DNA from: an uncultured Oscillospiraceae bacterium
GTDB lineage: Bacteria > Bacillota > Clostridia > Oscillospirales > Ruminococcaceae
DNA length: 64,000 bases
Direction of reading: 5' to 3'
Assembly: GCA_910584715.1 (NCBI GenBank)
Contig: CAJUAN010000007.1
Location: 69,761-133,760 of the forward strand
Made by a program: the position numbers and the translations under genes. Shown one piece after another: positions 8,681-17,139 of this stretch; positions within the stretch are counted from its first letter, which is position 1, and every line of letters starts with the position of its first letter. The notes below the pieces were generated by a model. The model searched no databases, had not been told where the DNA came from, and saw only the letters and a program-made list of their open reading frames with translations.

Positions 8681-9745
8681 ATGTATTTCGGCAGCGTTAA
8701 ATTTTTTAAGCACCTTATCTATACGGTATTTTTTACATGGATCGCCGCGGCTACGTTTCTTGCCGCTTTCTTCGGCTTTAAGTACTTTACCGAAAAGAAA
8801 AACGCCGAAGCGGTTGCGGCAAGCAGCTTTCCCGGCGACGTCGTTATCCCCGAGGGGACAAGCGTCGAACGCCTTTTTCTGGTAATGGCTTCAAACGGCT
8901 ACTCCATTTCGGAAATGCTTGACGTTATCGAAAGCGGCGATAAAAACGTTTTTATCAACTACGTAAAGGACTACATCGCCGAGAATCCCGACGCATTCAG
9001 CGATGCTGACGGCACTTCAAGCGAGGCGGGCGCATTTCCCGTTTCGGGAAGCGAGCCCTACATGGAGCTTTATCCCGAGCTTTACGCCGAAAATCCCCCC
9101 GAACACTTTAAGGAGGACAGCGGCACGGTCTATCTTACCTTTGACGACGGTCCCTCGGACAGGACCTCCGATATACTGGAAATCCTTGACAGGTACGGTA
9201 TAAAAGCCACTTTCTTTGTATGCGGGGGAGAGGACGAAAAGTCACAGCAGCTCATGAGAGATATTGTGAACGCGGGGCATACTATCGGCATACACTCTAT
9301 ATCCCACGATTACGAAAAGATATACTCGAGCGTCGAAAGCTATCTGGACGATTTCAACGAGACCTATATGTGCGTCTATAACGCCACGGGAGTAAAGCCG
9401 CAGATATTCCGGTTCCCGGGCGGCTCCATAAACAACTACAACAGATTTACCTATATGCAGATAATCGCCGAAATGACAAGGCGCGGCTTCGTTTACTACG
9501 ACTGGAACGTCAGCGGCGAGGACGCGGTGCACGGCGCTGACTGGACAAGCATCTACAACAACATCATGTCGGGCATCAAAAGCAATACCGCCGACAGGGC
9601 GATAGTCCTGCTGCACGACAGCCAGAGCAAGGAAAACACCGTTCTTGTGCTGGAGGACATTATAGACAGGCTTCTTGAGGACGGCTATAAGTTCGACAAG
9701 CTTGACAATACCGTAAACCCCGCTACCTTTACCTATAGGGACTAA
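8681..9745 (+). CDS. Membrane-anchored polysaccharide deacetylase (NodB domain)
   Basis: 354 residues. A single N-terminal hydrophobic segment at about 10-32 should anchor it in the membrane with the rest outside. A linker region (about 35-145) is followed by a NodB homology domain: TFDDGPSDRTSDIL holds the catalytic Asp pair, IGIHSISH the metal-binding H-x3-H motif, and FRFPGG the later conserved block. Such enzymes remove acetyl groups from peptidoglycan or other cell-surface polymers; which one is not decided by the sequence. The start has AGGAG upstream. Followed by the bactofilin gene about 100 bases downstream without an obvious terminator. Confidence 0.9.
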   Translation: MYFGSVKFFKHLIYTVFFTWIAAATFLAAFFGFKYFTEKKNAEAVAASSFPGDVVIPEGTSVERLFLVMASNGYSISEMLDVIESGDKNVFINYVKDYIAENPDAFSDADGTSSEAGAFPVSGSEPYMELYPELYAENPPEHFKEDSGTVYLTFDDGPSDRTSDILEILDRYGIKATFFVCGGEDEKSQQLMRDIVNAGHTIGIHSISHDYEKIYSSVESYLDDFNETYMCVYNATGVKPQIFRFPGGSINNYNRFTYMQIIAEMTRRGFVYYDWNVSGEDAVHGADWTSIYNNIMSGIKSNTADRAIVLLHDSQSKENTVLVLEDIIDRLLEDGYKFDKLDNTVNPATFTYRD

Positions 9746-9849
9746 GATCGGTACGGAAAAACGCATACTTTGCTGATCGTAAAGTTTTCCCCCGACGGGA
9801 TCAAAATATACATAAATGTGTACGAAACTACGGATAAGGAGTATTGGAA

Positions 9850-10899
9850 ATGAGTCTGAAGGATAATTTTAATCAGGCGGTCAAGGAGATCCTCAAAAAG
9901 GACGGTCTTGTGGGAGACGACCTTTCAAAGGAATCAAAAAAGAAATCCGAGCTGGATAAATATATCGACCCCCCGAGAAAAGCGGAGCAGCCCTATGCCG
10001 CAAACAAGCCTTACGGCGAGACCACGGATATTATGGCTGACCCGTCGGTATCTGCCGCGGATGATTTCACCGAGCAGGACGGTTTTGCAGCTTCAAACAG
10101 ATTTGCGGATGAACAGCCTGCGGAAACGTTCAGGGAATCCCTCCGGAACGAACCGGAACCCGCTCAGACTGCGGAGTCCGGCTACAGCGATAATCCCTAC
10201 GTCAAAAACGCTCAGTCGGCTGCCGACTTCGGCGCAAGACCTTCTCAGCCGTTTGCTCCCGATCCGTTCGGAATGGGAGCCCAGGCTCAGAGTCCCCGCA
10301 GCTATACGGAGCCTCAGAACCTTTACGGCAGCGGCACCCAGAACTACGGCGGAGGAACTCCCCCCACGCCTCCGAGAGTTCCCAATAATCCTCCTCCACG
10401 CTTCGGCGGCGGAAACGACACGCCCTACTACGAGACCGAGGAGACCACGATAATTTCCAGGAACACCATTATCGACGGAAATATCCGCTCCTTTGCGAAC
10501 ATCAACATCGACGGCAGCGTAAAGGGCGACGTAAGGATCACCAAGGATATTAACGTTACGGGAAAAGTCGTGGGCGACATAGAATGCAACAACTCCGTGA
10601 TGTCGGGCGCGTCCATGCAGGGCAATATCGCCTCAAAGGGCCAGGTGCAGCTCGACCGCGACAGTATCCTGCTGGGGGACATATCCGCCCAGTACCTGGA
10701 TATGAACGGCAAGATAAAGGGCAACATCGACGTAGGCGGCAAGGCGGAATTCAAGACCGACGCGGTAATACTCGGCAATATCACGGCTTCCACGATAACC
10801 GTTCTGGACGGCGCCACTATACAGGGCTACGTTAACACCACTTTCCTCCAGGAAAGCACGGCTAACATCTTCCCCGAGACCATTGCCGTTACGGAATAA
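9850..10899 (+). CDS. Bactofilin-family polymer-forming cytoskeletal protein
   Basis: 349 residues. The first 195 or so are low-complexity and disordered, rich in Pro, Gln, Ser and Asn. The C-terminal third (from about residue 200) is a bactofilin beta-helix with repeating turns: IIDGNIRSFANINIDGSVKGD, IGDIECN-type turns, NGKIKGNIDVGGK, AVILGNITASTITVLDG. Bactofilins self-assemble into filaments and in several bacteria scaffold cell-wall enzymes, which fits the neighbouring deacetylase. The ATG at 9850 has AAGGAG 8 nt upstream; a TTG two codons earlier is too close to it. The long disordered N-terminus is larger than in most small bactofilins. Confidence 0.88.
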   Translation: MSLKDNFNQAVKEILKKDGLVGDDLSKESKKKSELDKYIDPPRKAEQPYAANKPYGETTDIMADPSVSAADDFTEQDGFAASNRFADEQPAETFRESLRNEPEPAQTAESGYSDNPYVKNAQSAADFGARPSQPFAPDPFGMGAQAQSPRSYTEPQNLYGSGTQNYGGGTPPTPPRVPNNPPPRFGGGNDTPYYETEETTIISRNTIIDGNIRSFANINIDGSVKGDVRITKDINVTGKVVGDIECNNSVMSGASMQGNIASKGQVQLDRDSILLGDISAQYLDMNGKIKGNIDVGGKAEFKTDAVILGNITASTITVLDGATIQGYVNTTFLQESTANIFPETIAVTE

Positions 10900-10922
10900 A
10901 GGAAATACCGAACCACGGATCA

Positions 10923-11021
10923 AAGGACAAGAACGGGGCTTATCAATAAGGCGGCGTTCCTTATTAGCATTACGGCAAATTCCGCTGCGGAATTGCCGTA
11001 TAGGCCCTGCTCCTTGTCCTT
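10923..11021 (+). other. Three-stem RNA-like structure between bactofilin gene and next gene
   Basis: Outer stem: AAGGACAAG (10923-10931) with CTTGTCCTT (11013-11021), extended inward by 10934-10941 with 11002-11009. Inside are two further hairpins: AATAAGG/CCTTATT (10945-10951 with 10959-10965, 7-nt loop) and a 13-bp stem at 10971-10984 with 10988-11000 with one bulged A and a 3-nt loop. Together they form a compact three-way junction with no T run, so it is not an ordinary terminator. It could be a structured leader of the following gene or a small palindromic repeat. Confidence 0.6.
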
Positions 11022-11054
11022 GATATTATCTCCGAGAGGAAAGGATTGAGCAGA

Positions 11055-12209
11055 ATGTCTACGAATGAAAACGATTTTATGAACGGCGGGTTCCTTTCGG
11101 AGGAAAACGGAGACGGCATGAGCAGCACGGGCGGAAACGGCGGGTACGTCCCAAGATTTGAAAGGGACCTGAAAAAAGCCGGCGGTGACCTGTCGGCGCT
11201 CGCAAAGGAAAAAGCGGGAGACGGCAGGGATTCGGACAGCATTGATATGGAGATCGACGTATCTTCCCTGAAAAACGAAGCGGAACAGAACGCTTCCTCC
11301 GGTTCCCCCGACGTTATCGGCGAGTTTGAGATAGAGGTTGAGAACCTTCCCTCCCCGGAGGAGGAGCCTGCCGGACAGCCGGAGCAGCCGGACGAAGCGG
11401 ATATCGACTTTATCTACGGCGAGGACGAGAACTACGACTATACGGGAAGCCTGGAGGATATCTCCGCGGACAGTATAGCCCTTGACAGCATCGACGTAAA
11501 GATAGAGGATATGCGCACGGACAAAAGCTCTATAATAAGCTCGCTGAAAAACCAGATGCAGGCGGACGACCTTGCAATGTCGGTTGAGAACCGTCCCAAG
11601 CTGGACGAGATGTCGGACGAGTATTTCCCGTCCCATAAAAAGAGCGCCGACATAATGTCGAAGGAGCAGCTCGACAAGGACGAAAAGGAGCTTATCAAGA
11701 ACCGTCTCAAAACCGAGCTTGAGAAAAAGTCCGAGGGCTACGACAAGAAAAAAAGCCTTGCGATGTACAAAAAGCTCATGGACGAGCAGAAAGCCAAATC
11801 GGCAAGGCGCGGATTTGTCATGCTGCTTACAGCCGCTGCTACGGGGCTTGTTTCTGCGTTTCTGATATATCTTGCAAAGCCTAACGCAGGCGGACAATAC
11901 CCGTTGATGGATTATCTTCCTGCGGGCGCAATAGTTTTTTCGCTGTTTATGGTACTGAAGTCAAAGTTCGCAAAGATAATGTCCACGCTTTTTTTTGTAG
12001 CGTGTACAGTCCTGCTCATATACCCTGGTCTGATAGGATATGCTTTTGACCCTGCAAACCAGGCGCTCGGAAAGGAATATGTGATAAATCTCGTTATATA
12101 TGCAGCCGCTGTCGCAATGTGCGCGGTAACATTTATACGGCTGTTTACAAACAAAGACATTGAGGAATATTACATATATAAGCCCGATAAAGGCGGTCAC
12201 AGAAGGTAG
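11055..12209 (+). CDS. Hypothetical protein: acidic disordered region, coiled coil, four membrane helices
   Basis: 384 residues, family not recognised. Residues 1 to about 190 are acidic and probably disordered (many Asp, Glu, Ser). A charged Lys/Glu-rich segment around 200-250 (SKEQLDKDEKELIKNRLK) looks like a coiled coil. Four hydrophobic helices follow at about 258-280, 290-308, 312-335 and 345-370, then a short charged tail. The topology suggests a cytoplasmic arm tethered to the membrane. I chose the ATG at 11055 with AAGGA 9 nt upstream over a TTG at 11046. It follows the bactofilin gene, so a link to envelope organisation is possible but unproven. Confidence 0.75.
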   Translation: MSTNENDFMNGGFLSEENGDGMSSTGGNGGYVPRFERDLKKAGGDLSALAKEKAGDGRDSDSIDMEIDVSSLKNEAEQNASSGSPDVIGEFEIEVENLPSPEEEPAGQPEQPDEADIDFIYGEDENYDYTGSLEDISADSIALDSIDVKIEDMRTDKSSIISSLKNQMQADDLAMSVENRPKLDEMSDEYFPSHKKSADIMSKEQLDKDEKELIKNRLKTELEKKSEGYDKKKSLAMYKKLMDEQKAKSARRGFVMLLTAAATGLVSAFLIYLAKPNAGGQYPLMDYLPAGAIVFSLFMVLKSKFAKIMSTLFFVACTVLLIYPGLIGYAFDPANQALGKEYVINLVIYAAAVAMCAVTFIRLFTNKDIEEYYIYKPDKGGHRR

Positions 12210-12256
12210 CCGGCAGCGGACATCCGCCGGCTACAAAGAATAAAAGGTAAAAGTTT

Positions 12257-12292
12257 CGGCAGGAAACGCGTTCAGCGTATCCTGCCGTTTTT
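12257..12292. terminator. Terminator between convergent membrane-protein and sod genes
   Basis: CGGCAGGA (12257-12264) pairs with TCCTGCCG (12280-12287), with an inner ACGC/GCGT stem, followed by TTTTT on the plus strand. A second perfect stem TAGCCGGC/GCCGGCTA (12207-12214 with 12226-12233) begins at the stop codon of the upstream gene. Confidence 0.8.
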
Positions 12293-12314
12293 ACGTTTAT
12301 AGGAGAGTAATATG

Positions 12315-12920
12315 TCATTCCGCACAGTTCAGCATTTTTTCAGCGTGTTCCCAGTCAATAACGTTTTTTACCGCGGTAAGGTAATCGGCGCGGCGATTCT
12401 GACGATCGAGGTAATAGGAGTGCTCCCAGACGTCGATGTTGAAAATAGGAGCGTATTTGTCAAAATCGGGGGTATCCTGATTATGCGTTACTATTACGTC
12501 AAGCTTTCCGTCATTATCGAGAACAAGCCAAACATAGCCCGACCCGACGAGCCCCAGACCCGCTTCGATGATCTCGTCCCACATTTCCTTTTCTGAACCG
12601 AAGCTGCTGTCTATAAGCTTTGTCATTTTTTCGGACGGTTCCGTATCGTCCGGCGTGAGAGAAGCAAAGTACAGCTCGTGGTTGTAAACGCCTCCCGCGT
12701 TTGTACGGATATCGTCGTCGGACATTTTTGTCAGCGCTTCAAGAGAAACGTTGTGCAGCATTGGACGTCTTTCGATAAGCGCGTTCAGCTTGTCAACATA
12801 ATTTTTGTAGTGCTTATCGTGGTGGAAATAGAGCGTATACTCGCTTATGTATGGGTTGAGCTCCTCGAGGTTATAGGACAGGGGTTCGTACTCAAAGGGA
12901 TAAAAGTTGTCGTAATTCAT
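12315..12920 (-). CDS. Superoxide dismutase, Fe/Mn family
   Basis: 201 residues. Dismutates superoxide; in an anaerobe it protects during oxygen exposure. All four metal ligands of the Fe/Mn family are in place: His33 (FHHDKHY), His81 (VYNHELYF), and the Asp and His of DVWEHSYYLD near 160-165. The block GGVYNH differs from the common GGHxNH form, so metal preference cannot be told by eye. AAAGGT lies upstream of the start. The upstream region shows a TATAAT (12955-12960, minus strand) with no good -35, so the gene may be activator-dependent. Confidence 0.93.
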   Translation of the reverse strand: MNYDNFYPFEYEPLSYNLEELNPYISEYTLYFHHDKHYKNYVDKLNALIERRPMLHNVSLEALTKMSDDDIRTNAGGVYNHELYFASLTPDDTEPSEKMTKLIDSSFGSEKEMWDEIIEAGLGLVGSGYVWLVLDNDGKLDVIVTHNQDTPDFDKYAPIFNIDVWEHSYYLDRQNRRADYLTAVKNVIDWEHAEKMLNCAE

Positions 12921-13014
12921 TTTCAGCCGACCTTTCAGGAAAAGTTATCGGTTAATTATATTCGTTGTTTATTAAGATTATTCGTTTTTGCCGAACTAAT
13001 GAATGGGAGGAACA

Positions 13015-13573
13015 ATAAATTTTTGTTTAGCGGGGAGCCCCCGCGGACTGAGTCACCCCCTGCATAATTTTGCTTGAATCATTAGATAGCAATGCCCCCT
13101 CAAGGGGGCAGGGAAGTTTGTTGTGATTTTATTGGCTGTAATTTTGGGGGTGTTTTGTCTTAATATAATGTTCTTGGGCTTTACAGATAGTGCGGGGTGC
13201 GAGGGACAACCCTCTCCCTTTCCCCTCTTGGGTTTTCCCTAACAGCTTTAGCTGTCCGCTCCCGTTTCCCCTCGCCTCTTTCCCTCTCCAGGCTTACGCT
13301 ATGCGTTTTATATTTAGTTAATTAAGAATTTTTAGTTTGCTCTAATAGAGCACATAGCGTAGCGGGGGAGGGTGAGAATAAAGGAAAGAGAGAGCACGAG
13401 AGGGAAAACCATAAGGGAGAGGGAGGGGGCGGCAAGCGTCCTATAAGTCTCAATGAGTCCCCTCCCTTTCCCTTTTGGTTGTCCATCTCGTACCCCCGCA
13501 CTATCTATAAATTAAAAACAAACAATGTCAAGACATAGCAAACGAAAAAGTACAACGATAAACAAAAATTTAT
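13015..13573 (+). mobile_element. Non-coding palindromic repeat element, copy A (MITE-like)
   Basis: 559 bp bounded by 18-bp terminal inverted repeats (13015-13032 and 13556-13573) with one mismatch; the shared core is AAATTTTTGTTTA. Ends abut TA dinucleotides. Inside are hairpins GCGGGG/CCCCGC near the left end and TGCCCCC/GGGGGCA near 13095, and a large inner inverted repeat: both arms carry GATAGTGCGGGG, GACAACC and a central ACGCTATGCG/CACATAGCGT pair. One strand of each arm is nearly all purines. No credible reading frame. It fills most of the 859-base gap between sod and mreB. Near-identical to copy B, opposite orientation. Confidence 0.85.
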
Positions 13574-13668
13574 TTTTATAAAAAATCATCCCTCTTATCA
13601 ATAATCTACAAAAAATGTTTAACATTGGAAACAAAAATTACAATTTGATAAAAAAGTTGAAAAAAATC

Positions 13669-13697
13669 TTGTAGAGACAGCTTTTCCGTGATATAAT
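13669..13697 (+). promoter_or_regulatory. Promoter of the mreB cluster
   Basis: TTGTAG (13669-13674) and TATAAT (13692-13697), spacing 17, about 80 bases before mreB and 96 bases beyond the end of repeat copy A. Confidence 0.8.
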
Positions 13698-13779
13698 AGT
13701 ATATGTGACGATTTTTACGGACGAACTGCACGTCGGCTGTGAATTTCCGACGTTTTAAATAAATACTGGAGGTTAAAAA

Positions 13780-14796
13780 ATGTTTACTAAGGAAATAGGC
13801 ATAGACCTGGGTACGGCGAATACCCTTGTATATATGAGAGGAAAGGGAATCATTATCCGCGAGCCCTCCGTTGTGGCTGTGGATACCCGCACAGACCGCG
13901 CAAAATACGTAGGTCAGGAGGCTAAGGACGTTATCGGACGTACCCCCGGCTCCATTATCGCGGTAAGACCCCTTAAGGACGGCGTTATCGCGGACTTTGA
14001 AATAACCACCACTATGCTACAGGAGTTCATCAAAAAGGCTCTCAAAGGCTCTATGTTCGCAAAGGCTCATGTTATCATATGTATACCCTCGGGTGTTACA
14101 GCCGTTGAAAGGCGCGCCGTTAAGGAAGCCGCCGAAAACGCGGGAGCCAAAAAAGTAAACATTATCGAAGAACCTATGGCTGCCGCTATAGGCGCGGGTC
14201 TGCCCGTATCCGAGCCTCAGGGCTCCATGATAGTCGACATCGGCGGCGGCACCTCCGAGGTCGCCGTTATCTCCCTTGGCGGAATCGTTACCTCCCGTTC
14301 CGTAAGAGTTGCGGGAGACGCTTTCGATACCGCTATCATAAACTACATCAAGAAAAAATACAACCTGCTCATAGGCGAACGCACAGCCGAGAACGTCAAA
14401 ATTGCCATAGGCTCGGCTTTCCCCATGGAGCAGGAGTCCGACATGGAGATAAAGGGACGTAACCTTCTGAACGGTCTCCCCGAAAATATCAACGTTACCT
14501 CCGCGGAGATACGCGAGGCTCTCGCCGAACCCCTTTCCCACGTTGTGGAAGCTATCAAGGTGACCCTCGAAAAGACTCCTCCGGAGCTTGCGGCGGACAT
14601 CATAGACCAGGGGATAACCCTCGCGGGCGGCGGAGCCCTTATCCGCGGTCTCGACAAGCTTATCAACAAGGAAACCGGTATGCCCGTAAACGTTGCGGAG
14701 ACTCCCCTTGACTGCGTTGCTGACGGCACCGGCAAGGTTCTGGAGGACATTGAAAAACTCCGCGAGGTGCTCAACGACGATTCCAAATATTATTGA
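13780..14796 (+). CDS. mreB: Rod-shape-determining protein MreB
   Basis: 338 residues, normal length. Bacterial actin that polymerises under the membrane and directs lateral wall synthesis. Visible nucleotide-binding blocks are [12 protein letters not shown] (phosphate 1), [19 protein letters not shown] (phosphate 2) and [14 protein letters not shown] (adenosine). [14 protein letters not shown] is typical. GGAGG precedes the ATG. First gene of the shape cluster. Confidence 0.98.
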   Translation: MFTKEIGIDLGTANTLVYMRGKGIIIREPSVVAVDTRTDRAKYVGQEAKDVIGRTPGSIIAVRPLKDGVIADFEITTTMLQEFIKKALKGSMFAKAHVIICIPSGVTAVERRAVKEAAENAGAKKVNIIEEPMAAAIGAGLPVSEPQGSMIVDIGGGTSEVAVISLGGIVTSRSVRVAGDAFDTAIINYIKKKYNLLIGERTAENVKIAIGSAFPMEQESDMEIKGRNLLNGLPENINVTSAEIREALAEPLSHVVEAIKVTLEKTPPELAADIIDQGITLAGGGALIRGLDKLINKETGMPVNVAETPLDCVADGTGKVLEDIEKLREVLNDDSKYY

Positions 14797-14843
14797 TTTA
14801 TTCCGGTACACGGTCGGTATAGGGACAAACGGAGGGGCGCAAA

Positions 14844-15425
14844 ATGGACATGGCTTTATTTACGGCGGCAAAGATATTGTGGATAATATGCGCTGTATTA
14901 CCCGCTTTGGCGGCTGTCCTGCTTACAATCGGGAAAACCGCAAAAATCAAATTTTTTGCCCTGGGCATTGCGGCGGCTTTTCTGACCGGAGCGATAACGC
15001 TGGTACTGGCAATAACGACCATGCAGTTTGCGTTTGTGATTCTGCCCCCGGCTTTTGCACTGATGTGCGGAATATACTTTTCCGGCTGTCTCGACGGTAC
15101 CGAAGCGCTGCTGCTGTCATTGGGAATATCGCAGCTTTTCCTTGGGTTTCAGGCTTTTTGGGCTGCCTTGTCAATTGACGAGATAATGCATATTGGCAGT
15201 CCCGACGTTTGCGCCTGCCATTATGAAAAGGTGCGGTACCGCAGTCCCGGAGCGTTTATCGCGGCGGCTTTGATAAGAACTGCCGCTGCGTTTCTTATCG
15301 CTTTTGCGGTAAAGAAAATATTTTTTTCGGAAAAGCTGAGCCGTAAAAAAACGGTGGCGTTTTCCTCGATAGCGTCCGCTGCCGGTCTTGCGGCAGACGT
15401 TTTCGCGGTCATGTATTTCAGCTGA
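14844..15425 (+). CDS. Hypothetical membrane protein between mreB and mreC
   Basis: 193 residues, almost entirely hydrophobic: about six predicted helices with little soluble sequence except around residues 115-140 (DEIMHIGSPDVCACHYEKVRY), where two Cys and two His cluster. Family not recognised. A GGAGG lies upstream of the ATG. MreC normally follows mreB directly, so this gene is an insertion in the usual order. Its function is unknown; it may be a partner of the elongation machinery or a passenger. Confidence 0.75.
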   Translation: MDMALFTAAKILWIICAVLPALAAVLLTIGKTAKIKFFALGIAAAFLTGAITLVLAITTMQFAFVILPPAFALMCGIYFSGCLDGTEALLLSLGISQLFLGFQAFWAALSIDEIMHIGSPDVCACHYEKVRYRSPGAFIAAALIRTAAAFLIAFAVKKIFFSEKLSRKKTVAFSSIASAAGLAADVFAVMYFS

Positions 15426-15472
15426 ATATACGACAACCGGATACCTTAACATCTGAAAAGGAGCAGTCTGCG

Positions 15473-16330
15473 GTGAGGGATTTTTTCAAAACAACAAAAT
15501 TTAAGATCCTCGCCGCGCTTATGGCGCTGATCCTGGGTATAGCGGTCTACAGCCTCACCCAAGGGGGCTACAGCCCTGACAGCGCGTCGGTGTTCAGCTT
15601 CCTGTTTGAACCTCTTCAGAAGCTTTCCACGCAAATTTCCGACAAGGTGACCTCCACGCTGGATATGCTTTTCAACGCGGAAAAGTACTATAAGGAAAAC
15701 ATTGAACTGAAAGAGACCCTCAACGAGGTCTACAACGACATCATAGACTATGACAAAATAACCCGTGAGAACGAGCAGCTCCGGGTTCTGCTGGGACTTA
15801 AGGAGGAATACGATGATTACGTTTTCTCTCCCCCCTGCATGGTAATTGCCCGTACCACAAACGACCCATACCATTCCTTTACCATCGACAAGGGCAGCGA
15901 TGACGGAATTGCGCCTTACGACCCTGTTATAACCTCCTCGGGACTGGTGGGTATCTGCTACGACGTGGCAAGAAGCACAAGCAGAGTGCGTACGCTGTAC
16001 TCCCCGAAAACGGCGGTGGGAGTGACCGTGGTACGCACAAAGGCGACAGGTATCATCGAGGGAGACTACGAGCTTGCCGAGGACGGCTGCTGCCGCATGA
16101 ACTACATCAGCAAGACCGCCGACGTCAAGGAGGGCGACATAATCGTTACTTCCGGAAGCGAGACCTTTCCTGCCAATCAACTTATCGGTACGGTAACGGA
16201 AGTAGGCATGGAGGACAGCGGCTTATCCAAGTATGCGGTAATAAAGCCCGCCATAGACCCGGACAACGTTTCCACAGTTTTTGTAATAACCTCTTTCAAC
16301 GGGCAGGCGGGGAACGCCCCCGCGGGCTGA
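15473..16330 (+). CDS. mreC: Rod-shape-determining protein MreC
   Basis: 285 residues. One N-terminal membrane helix (about 10-30), a coiled coil (about 68-105, rich in Glu, Leu and Asn heptads), then the periplasmic-type beta domain with DKGSDDGIAPYDPVITSSGLVG and a GTVTEVG block near the end. It links MreB, PBP2 and the wall synthases outside the membrane. Start is GTG with AAGGAG about 10 nt upstream. Confidence 0.95.
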   Translation: MRDFFKTTKFKILAALMALILGIAVYSLTQGGYSPDSASVFSFLFEPLQKLSTQISDKVTSTLDMLFNAEKYYKENIELKETLNEVYNDIIDYDKITRENEQLRVLLGLKEEYDDYVFSPPCMVIARTTNDPYHSFTIDKGSDDGIAPYDPVITSSGLVGICYDVARSTSRVRTLYSPKTAVGVTVVRTKATGIIEGDYELAEDGCCRMNYISKTADVKEGDIIVTSGSETFPANQLIGTVTEVGMEDSGLSKYAVIKPAIDPDNVSTVFVITSFNGQAGNAPAG

Positions 16331-16499
16331 GCCGGGGAGCCACGCCGGCAAAATTTTTCCGTGCAGTTTTGCTGTAATTTTCAGTACCCCGGCCCCCCTT
16401 AACGGGACAGACGGAAAGCGCGGTGATCATATGCAGTCGGTTTGCTGCGAAATTCTTACCTCTTACTTCTGAATCTCTTACGTCTAAAAGGTGCTTAAC

Positions 16500-17075
16500 G
16501 TGAATATAGATCTGAAACGAAAAAAAGAAAAACGGAACACAGTCGTCAGGTGGATACTGTACGGTCTGCTGACCGTAATAGCGTATATATATATGACGAC
16601 GGCGCCTCAGAAGCAGTTTATGCTCCGCACGCCGCTTTTTGTCATTCCCGCGGCAATGTGCATAGCCATGTTCGAGGAACCCTTTGATTCCGCGCTTATG
16701 GGCTGCGCCGCGGGACTTCTTCTCGACACCGCCCAGGGCACGCTTATCGGTCTGAGCGGTATTATTATGATGTGGTGCTGTCTGTCGGCTTCTCTGCTTT
16801 TCCACTTTTTCATGCGCAGGCATATCCTTAACATTATCGCTCTGAACGCGGCGGCTGTTATTGTTCAGGGTACGATCCACTACTTCTTTTACTACGCCAT
16901 ATGGGAGTACGACTCGGCGGGAAAAATTTTCACGGGAGAGTTTCTGCCCGTCATGATCTATACCTCTATAGCGGCAATACCGTTTTTCTTTATCGTAAGA
17001 TTTCTTTCAAGACATTTCGGTCTCATTGACGAAAGCTATATCGAGGAAAAATCCGACGATATCGTAAGAGAGTAA
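16500..17075 (+). CDS. mreD: Rod-shape-determining protein MreD
   Basis: 191 residues with five to six membrane helices, the expected size and topology of MreD. The conserved internal region around GLLLDTAQGTLIGLSG matches the Gly- and Asp-containing block of MreD proteins. The GTG at 16500 is preferred because AAAAGG is 7 nt upstream; another GTG at 16491 overlaps that site. The 160-base gap after mreC contains a GC-rich stretch but no clear terminator. Confidence 0.85.
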   Translation: MNIDLKRKKEKRNTVVRWILYGLLTVIAYIYMTTAPQKQFMLRTPLFVIPAAMCIAMFEEPFDSALMGCAAGLLLDTAQGTLIGLSGIIMMWCCLSASLLFHFFMRRHILNIIALNAAAVIVQGTIHYFFYYAIWEYDSAGKIFTGEFLPVMIYTSIAAIPFFFIVRFLSRHFGLIDESYIEEKSDDIVRE

Positions 17076-17139
17076 AAGCAAACCTTTACGTACGGGCGGA
17101 TTTCATATCCGCTGCTACAAAATCTGAAAGGATACAGCT

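Noticed and set aside
10920..11897. 325-codon minus-strand frame opposite the four-helix membrane protein
   Set aside because: Antisense shadow; the plus-strand gene has a good ribosome binding site and coherent topology.
12921..13014. Full promoter for the superoxide dismutase gene
   Set aside because: Only a TATAAT is present; no -35 of reasonable match lies 16-18 bp upstream, so I mention it under the gene but do not list a promoter.
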